Both the position numbers and the translations under genes were made by a program. A stretch of DNA of 10,744 nt from assembly GCA_964508185.1 (NCBI GenBank), contig CAZDSS010000091.1:1-10744 (forward strand), in the 5' to 3' direction. This DNA comes from CAZDSS01 sp964508185 (GTDB lineage: Bacteria > Pseudomonadota > Alphaproteobacteria > Sphingomonadales > Govanellaceae). This document shows, in pieces, positions 6,645-10,744 of the stretch. A model generated the notes under the pieces. The model did not search any database. It was not told the origin of the DNA and saw only the letters and a program-made list of their open reading frames with translations. The stretch's first letter is position 1. Each line of letters opens with the position of its first letter.

Positions 6645-7681
6645 GATGTCACCACAGTTCGGCTTGAATTGATCTTGTTGGCGGCGCGGGCGCGTTGCCC
6701 CGCCTTTCGCGGCGCGGGATCGCGGAGCGGTTTCGCCGCCGCCGCAAGAAGCCGCGCGAGGGAGACGGGATTGAGGCTTTCCACGGGGTCGCCGATATAG
6801 GGCGAGGCGCAGACCCCCGCAAAGGCGAGGCCGCCGCCATGGGCGAGGGCGAGCAGGCTTCCGAACCGGCGCACGGTGTCAAGCCGGGTCGCCACGAAGC
6901 GGCGGCAGCCGAGCTCGCGGAGCGCGAGGCCCAGTTCCATGATCTCGATGGCGTCGCCTCCCGCGGCGAGCACGGCGATCGCTTCGCCGCCCACCGCCTC
7001 GATATCCGCCAGCAGGCGCTCCATGTCGGCGTCGTCATAGGGATTGAAGCCGGGGGTGTCCACCAGCACGAGGTCGTGGCCCGATTGCTCGGCCTTGGCG
7101 ACCGCTGCGGCGAGGCTTCCCGTGTCTCCGGCGGCGGTCACCGTCTGTTCAAGGAGCTGGCCGTAGCTCGACAATTGCTCCGCGGCGCCCGCCCGCACGA
7201 GGTCGGTGGTGATGAGCGCCGCCTTGCGCCCGCCGAGCACCGCCCGCGCCGCCACCTTTGCGATGGTCGCGGTCTTGCCGGCGCCGGGCGGCCCGACGAA
7301 GACCAGGGGGCGGCCCGGCGCTTCTTCAAGGCTCGCGAACTGGAAGGCGGCGTCGAACGCCGCGGCGAGGGCCATCACCTGGTCGTCCGGCTCGTGGGCC
7401 GCCGCCGCGCGGACGAGGGACGCCGCAAGCTTCTGCGGCACGCGATGGCGGGCGAGGATGGCGTCCACCGGCTCGGCGGAAATGACGGGGGCGGTCGCCG
7501 CCGGCGCGGGCTCCTCCGCCGCGGGCGGGGTCGGCGCCACCGCCTCGTCGAGGGCCGCGGTGACGCGCACCAGGCCGCGATCCTCGCGGGATGCGACGAT
7601 GATGGCGTCGGGGCCGAGGGCGCGGCGCACCTCGGCCATGGCCTCCTTCATGTTGCGCGCGGTGAAGGTCTTAAGTCTCAT
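6641..7681 (-). CDS. flhF: Flagellar biosynthesis GTPase FlhF
   Basis: 346 residues, SRP-type GTPase that helps place the flagellum at its site and recruit early basal body parts. The N-terminus (MRLKTFTARNMKEAMAEVRR) is typical of FlhF, followed by ALGPDAIIV. A proline- and alanine-rich linker (about 46-70) leads to the N and G domains. G motifs: G1 GPPGAGKT at 130-137; the SRP-specific TTDLVRAGAAEQL at 158-170 with R163; G3 DTPGFN at 208-213, where most relatives have DTAGR; G4 TRLD at 266-269, where TKxD is usual. The basic tail (about 322-346) is extra. It starts 10 nt after flhA and overlaps flhG by 4 nt. It is shorter than gammaproteobacterial FlhF because of a short linker. The family is certain; whether the altered G3 and G4 slow GTP hydrolysis is open. 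Confidence 0.95.
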   Translation of the reverse strand: MRLKTFTARNMKEAMAEVRRALGPDAIIVASREDRGLVRVTAALDEAVAPTPPAAEEPAPAATAPVISAEPVDAILARHRVPQKLAASLVRAAAAHEPDDQVMALAAAFDAAFQFASLEEAPGRPLVFVGPPGAGKTATIAKVAARAVLGGRKAALITTDLVRAGAAEQLSSYGQLLEQTVTAAGDTGSLAAAVAKAEQSGHDLVLVDTPGFNPYDDADMERLLADIEAVGGEAIAVLAAGGDAIEIMELGLALRELGCRRFVATRLDTVRRFGSLLALAHGGGLAFAGVCASPYIGDPVESLNPVSLARLLAAAAKPLRDPAPRKAGQRARAANKINSSRTVVTS

Positions 7682-7689
7682 TCAGATTG

Positions 7690-7693
7690 CCTC
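7690..7693 (-). promoter_or_regulatory. Ribosome binding site of flhF overlapping the flhA stop
   Basis: GAGG eight nucleotides before the flhF ATG at 7681. It shares bases with the flhA TGA stop codon (7694-7692), an arrangement that favours coupled translation of the two genes. Confidence 0.55.
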
Positions 7694-9794
7694 AGACCTG
7701 CGCCAGGGTACGGATATGGGCCTTGGGATGGATCTCGTTCTGGGAGAGAACGACCGTCTGCGGCCGGAACCGTTCGATGATGGAGCGCACATAGGGCCGC
7801 GCGCCGGGGCTCGTCAGGAACACGGGCATCTCGCCGAGCTGCGCCTGCTGTTCGAAGACGATGCGCACCGAATTGATGAATTCCTGCAACTGGCTCGGGC
7901 TCATGGCCAGCTGCTTCTCCTCGCCCTGTCCGGCAAGCGCCTCGGCGAAGGCCTGCTCCCATTGCGGCGACAGGGTGACGAGCGGGATATAGCCTTCCGC
8001 ATTGGTGCAGGCGGCGCTGATCTGGCGCGCCAGCCGCGCCCGCACATGCTCGGTGATGGTGACGAGATTGCTGCTGTAGCCCGTCGCTTCCGCGATGCCT
8101 TCGAGGATGGTCGGGAGGTCGCGGATGGAGACGCGCTCGGCGAGCAGGTTCTGCAGCACGCGCTGGATGCCGCTCACCGTGATGCGGTTGGGGACGAGGT
8201 CGGACACCAGCTTCTGCTGCTCGGCCGGAAGCTCGTCGAGCAGCTTCTGGGTTTCCGCATAGGACAACAGGTCGGCCATGTTGTCCTTGATGATTTCGGT
8301 GAGATGCGTGGTGACCACGGTCGCCGCATCGACCACCGTGTAGCCACGGAACGCCGCCTCTTCCTTGAGCGACTGATCGACCCACATGGCGGGCAGGCCG
8401 AAGGCGGGCTCGCGCGTCGGCTCGCCGGCAAGCGCCACCTTTTCGCCGCGCGGGTCCATGACCAGCAGCATGTTGGGGCGAAGGTCGCCGCGCCCGGCTT
8501 CCGTCTCCTTGATGCGCAGCACGTAGTTGGTGGACGGCAGCTGCATGTTGTCGAGGATGCGAACCGAGGGCATGACGAAGCCCATTTCGGTCGCCAGCTG
8601 ACGGCGCAGGGCCTTGATCTGGTCGGTGAGGCGATGGCCGCGCTCGTCATTGATGAGCGGCAGCAGGCCGTAGCCCAGCTCCAGCCGGATCTGGTCGATG
8701 GCGAGGGCGGTGGTGATGGGCTCTTCCGCGGGCGGCGCCGTCGTCTGCTCGGCCAGGGCATCCGCCGCCGCTTCCTCCGCCTCGCGCGCCTTGCGCTGGC
8801 TCAGGGCGTAGGCCGAGAAGCCGGTGAGGCCGCCGAACACCAGGAAGGGCAGCATGGGCATGCCGGGCATGAGCGCCAGCGCGCCCATCAGACCGGCGCT
8901 CACGCCGAGCGCGCGGGGATTGTGGCTCACCTGCGCAATGAGCGCCTTGTCGGTTGAGCCGGTGACGCCCGACTTGGTGATGATGAGACCCGCGGCGGTC
9001 GAGATGATGAGCGCCGGGATCTGGCTCACCAGGCCGTCGCCGACGGTGAGCAGCGTGTAGGATCCGGCGGCGTCGCCGAAACTCATGCCCTTCTGGGCGA
9101 CGCCGATGATGATGCCGCCGATGATGTTGATGAAGGTGATGAGAAGGCCCGCGATGGCGTCGCCGCGCACATATTTGGCGGCGCCGTCCATGGCTCCGAA
9201 GAAGGTGCTTTCGTCCTCCAGCGTCTTGCGCCGGGCGCGCGCTTCCTTCTCGTCGATGAGACCGGCGGAAAGATCGGCGTCGATCGCCATCTGCTTGCCG
9301 GGCATGGCGTCCAGGCTGAACCTTGCCGCCACCTCGGCGATGCGGCCCGAACCCTTGGTGATGACCATGAAGTTCACGATCATCAGCACGATGAAGACGA
9401 TGATGCCGATGACGAAATTGCCGCTCATCACGAAGTTGCCGAAGGCCTCGATCACCTTGCCCGCGGCGTCGCCGCCCTGGTGTCCGTTCGTGAGAATGAG
9501 CCGAGTGGACGCCACGTTGAGGGCGAGCCGCAACATGGTGGTGATGAGCAGCACCGTCGGGAAGGCGCTGAAATCGAGGGGGCGCGAGATGAAGAGCGCG
9601 GTCATCAGCACCATCACCGACGAGGTGATGGAGAGCGCCAGCGCAAAATCCAGAAGCCAGGTGGGCAGCGGCAGAAAGAGGACGATGAGGATCGCCATGA
9701 TCCCCACGGCGAAGGTGATGTCCGAGCGCTCCGAAAGAAGCGCCAGGACATTGCCACGCGTGAGGCCCCCCGCCTTGTCCGCCGTATCCGCCAT
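7692..9794 (-). CDS. flhA: Flagellar type III export gate protein FlhA
   Basis: 700 residues, the usual length of FlhA. It forms the membrane channel and the nonameric cytoplasmic ring of the flagellar type III export apparatus, where chaperone-substrate complexes dock. The N-terminal half (about 25-335) is hydrophobic with about eight membrane helices. The conserved FHIPEP-family region reads ITKGSGRIAEVAARFSLDAM at 145-164, then PGKQMAIDADL and FFGAMDGAAKYVRGDAIAGL (198-217), followed by the helix block FINIIGGIIIGVAQKG. The rest (about 350-700) is the cytoplasmic export domain. An acidic/alanine-rich linker (about 333-355) joins them. The start ATG at 9794 lies 20 nt after the flbD stop with only a weak purine site (GGGATAG). 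The virulence homologue SctV is excluded by flhF and flhG downstream. Confidence 0.97.
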   Translation of the reverse strand: MADTADKAGGLTRGNVLALLSERSDITFAVGIMAILIVLFLPLPTWLLDFALALSITSSVMVLMTALFISRPLDFSAFPTVLLITTMLRLALNVASTRLILTNGHQGGDAAGKVIEAFGNFVMSGNFVIGIIVFIVLMIVNFMVITKGSGRIAEVAARFSLDAMPGKQMAIDADLSAGLIDEKEARARRKTLEDESTFFGAMDGAAKYVRGDAIAGLLITFINIIGGIIIGVAQKGMSFGDAAGSYTLLTVGDGLVSQIPALIISTAAGLIITKSGVTGSTDKALIAQVSHNPRALGVSAGLMGALALMPGMPMLPFLVFGGLTGFSAYALSQRKAREAEEAAADALAEQTTAPPAEEPITTALAIDQIRLELGYGLLPLINDERGHRLTDQIKALRRQLATEMGFVMPSVRILDNMQLPSTNYVLRIKETEAGRGDLRPNMLLVMDPRGEKVALAGEPTREPAFGLPAMWVDQSLKEEAAFRGYTVVDAATVVTTHLTEIIKDNMADLLSYAETQKLLDELPAEQQKLVSDLVPNRITVSGIQRVLQNLLAERVSIRDLPTILEGIAEATGYSSNLVTITEHVRARLARQISAACTNAEGYIPLVTLSPQWEQAFAEALAGQGEEKQLAMSPSQLQEFINSVRIVFEQQAQLGEMPVFLTSPGARPYVRSIIERFRPQTVVLSQNEIHPKAHIRTLAQV

Positions 9795-9814
9795 GATGCT
9801 GTTCTATCCCGAGG

Positions 9815-10744
9815 TCAGAGGGCCGCTTTCTGGCCTTCGCCCGGCATGGGGATCTCGATGCCCTCTTCCATGTACTGGTTCAGCTTGTTGCGCAGCGTCC
9901 GGATGGAGATGCCGAGGATGTTGGCGGCGTGCGTCCGGTTGCCCTGGAAATGGTTGAGTGTGTTGAGGATGAGATCGTGCTCCACTTCCGCGACCGTGCG
10001 GCCGACCATGGCGCCGGCGGTGGCAGTGGCGGGCGCGCTCGCGGCCGCGGCGCCGATCGCGGCCGCGGGACGTTCGGACGCCACCGTCTCGTGGGGCTTG
10101 CCGTCGGGCAGAAGGATCGCCTCGGGCGTGATCTCGTCGCCGTGGGCGAGCAGCACCGCGCGATGGATGGTGTTCTCAAGCTCGCGCACGTTGCCCGACC
10201 AGGTATGACGCATCAGCGCCTGCATGGCCGCTTCCGAAATGGGGCGGAAGGGCATGCTGTTCATCTCCGCATACTTTTCGGCGAAGTGATTGGCGATGAC
10301 GCGGATGTCCTCGGGCCGCTGACGCAGCGGCGGAATGCGCAGGTTGACCACGTTGAGCCGGAACAGCAGGTCCTCGCGGAAATTGCCCTTGCGCACTTCT
10401 TCCGCAAGGTCTCGGTTCGAGGTCGCGATGATGCGAAGGTCCACCTTCACGGGCTTCGAGCCGCCGACGCGGTCGATCTCCCGCTCCTGAATGGCGCGGA
10501 GCAGCTTGGCCTGCAGCCGCACGTCCATCTCGCTGATTTCGTCGAGGAGCAGCGTGCCGCCGTTCGCTTCCTCGAACTTGCCGATGCGGCGCGCGATGGC
10601 GCCGGTGAAGGCGCCCTTCTCATGGCCGAAAAGTTCGGATTCCAGCAGGTTTTCCGGAATGGCGGCGCAGTTGACGGAGACGAACTGGGCGTTGGCGCGG
10701 CGGCTGCGGCGATGGACGTAGCGCGCCATCACTTCCTTGCCGGT
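9815..10744 (-). CDS. flbD: FlbD-like sigma-54-dependent flagellar transcription activator (5' end outside window)
   Basis: The last 309 residues are visible; the frame continues through the right edge, so the true start and any receiver domain are missing. The sequence begins within the Walker A motif (TGKEV). The sigma-54 contact loop GAFTGA follows at 10598-10615, then Walker B with GGTLLLDEI (partial residues 62-70), sensor segment IIATSNRD and the FREDLLFRLNVV region with the arginine finger. An alanine-rich linker (codons near 10010-10085) leads to a Fis-type helix-turn-helix at the C-terminus (HFQGNRTHAANILGISIRTL). In alphaproteobacteria FlbD switches on late flagellar genes together with RpoN. 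Its place 20 nt before flhA supports that role; other NtrC-family regulators are less likely. I found no clear sigma-54 promoter (TGGC-N8-TTGC type) in the intergenic gaps of the window. Confidence 0.9.
   Translation of the reverse strand, partial: TGKEVMARYVHRRSRRANAQFVSVNCAAIPENLLESELFGHEKGAFTGAIARRIGKFEEANGGTLLLDEISEMDVRLQAKLLRAIQEREIDRVGGSKPVKVDLRIIATSNRDLAEEVRKGNFREDLLFRLNVVNLRIPPLRQRPEDIRVIANHFAEKYAEMNSMPFRPISEAAMQALMRHTWSGNVRELENTIHRAVLLAHGDEITPEAILLPDGKPHETVASERPAAAIGAAAASAPATATAGAMVGRTVAEVEHDLILNTLNHFQGNRTHAANILGISIRTLRNKLNQYMEEGIEIPMPGEGQKAAL

Noticed and set aside
5112..6800. 562-codon plus-strand frame opposite ctaG and flhG
   Set aside because: Composition is biased and no motif is visible, and it spans two genes and their gap on the other strand; shadow frame.
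7206..8957. 583-codon plus-strand frame opposite flhF and flhA
   Set aside because: Antisense to two well-conserved genes, biased composition, no domain or ribosome site.
10040..10072. Repeated CGCGGCCGCGG-like words in flbD
   Set aside because: They encode the alanine-rich linker between the AAA+ and DNA-binding domains; explained by coding for alanine with GC-rich codons.

Overview
The window is GC-rich and gene-dense, and every supported gene lies on the minus strand, so transcription runs from right to left. It looks like chromosomal DNA of a flagellated, aerobic alphaproteobacterium. The reasons are a FlbD-like sigma-54 activator directly upstream of flhA, then flhF and flhG, and a caa3-type oxidase whose subunit I resembles the alternative CoxN-like group. 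I cannot name a genus from the sequence. The gene order would fit a Rhodospirillales- or Parvibaculum-like lineage, but that is inference.

Right part (10744 down to 5784), flagellar block: the C-terminal part of a FlbD-like regulator (cut by the window edge), flhA (export gate), flhF (SRP-type GTPase) and flhG (MinD-like ATPase). Spacing is tight: 20 nt between flbD and flhA, 10 nt between flhA and flhF, and a 4-nt ATGA overlap between flhF and flhG. Together they would regulate, assemble, place and count flagella.

Left part (5708 down to 1), terminal oxidase block: ctaG (Caa3-type assembly factor), a membrane-anchored tri-haem cytochrome c, a mono-haem cytochrome c lipoprotein, coxB (CuA subunit II with a fused cytochrome c domain), and a long subunit I reading frame with a subunit III-like C-terminal extension. 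That last frame stays open for 837 codons and leaves the window at its left edge. Neighbouring genes overlap by 1 to 4 nt or lie 1 nt apart, so this is one translationally coupled operon. The block carries five haem c sites (3+1+1) feeding CuA, then haem a and haem a3-CuB.

The two blocks are separated by only 75 nt, with no convincing terminator or promoter. Points of interest are a glutamine at the place of the K-channel lysine in subunit I, together with loss of the asparagine gate of the D-channel; the I+III fusion; the likely paralogy between the small cytochrome and the C-terminal domain of CoxB; and the direct abutment of the flagellar and respiratory operons. I saw no mobile elements, CRISPR arrays, tRNA or rRNA genes. 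The very long plus-strand reading frames are antisense shadows of a high-GC genome.
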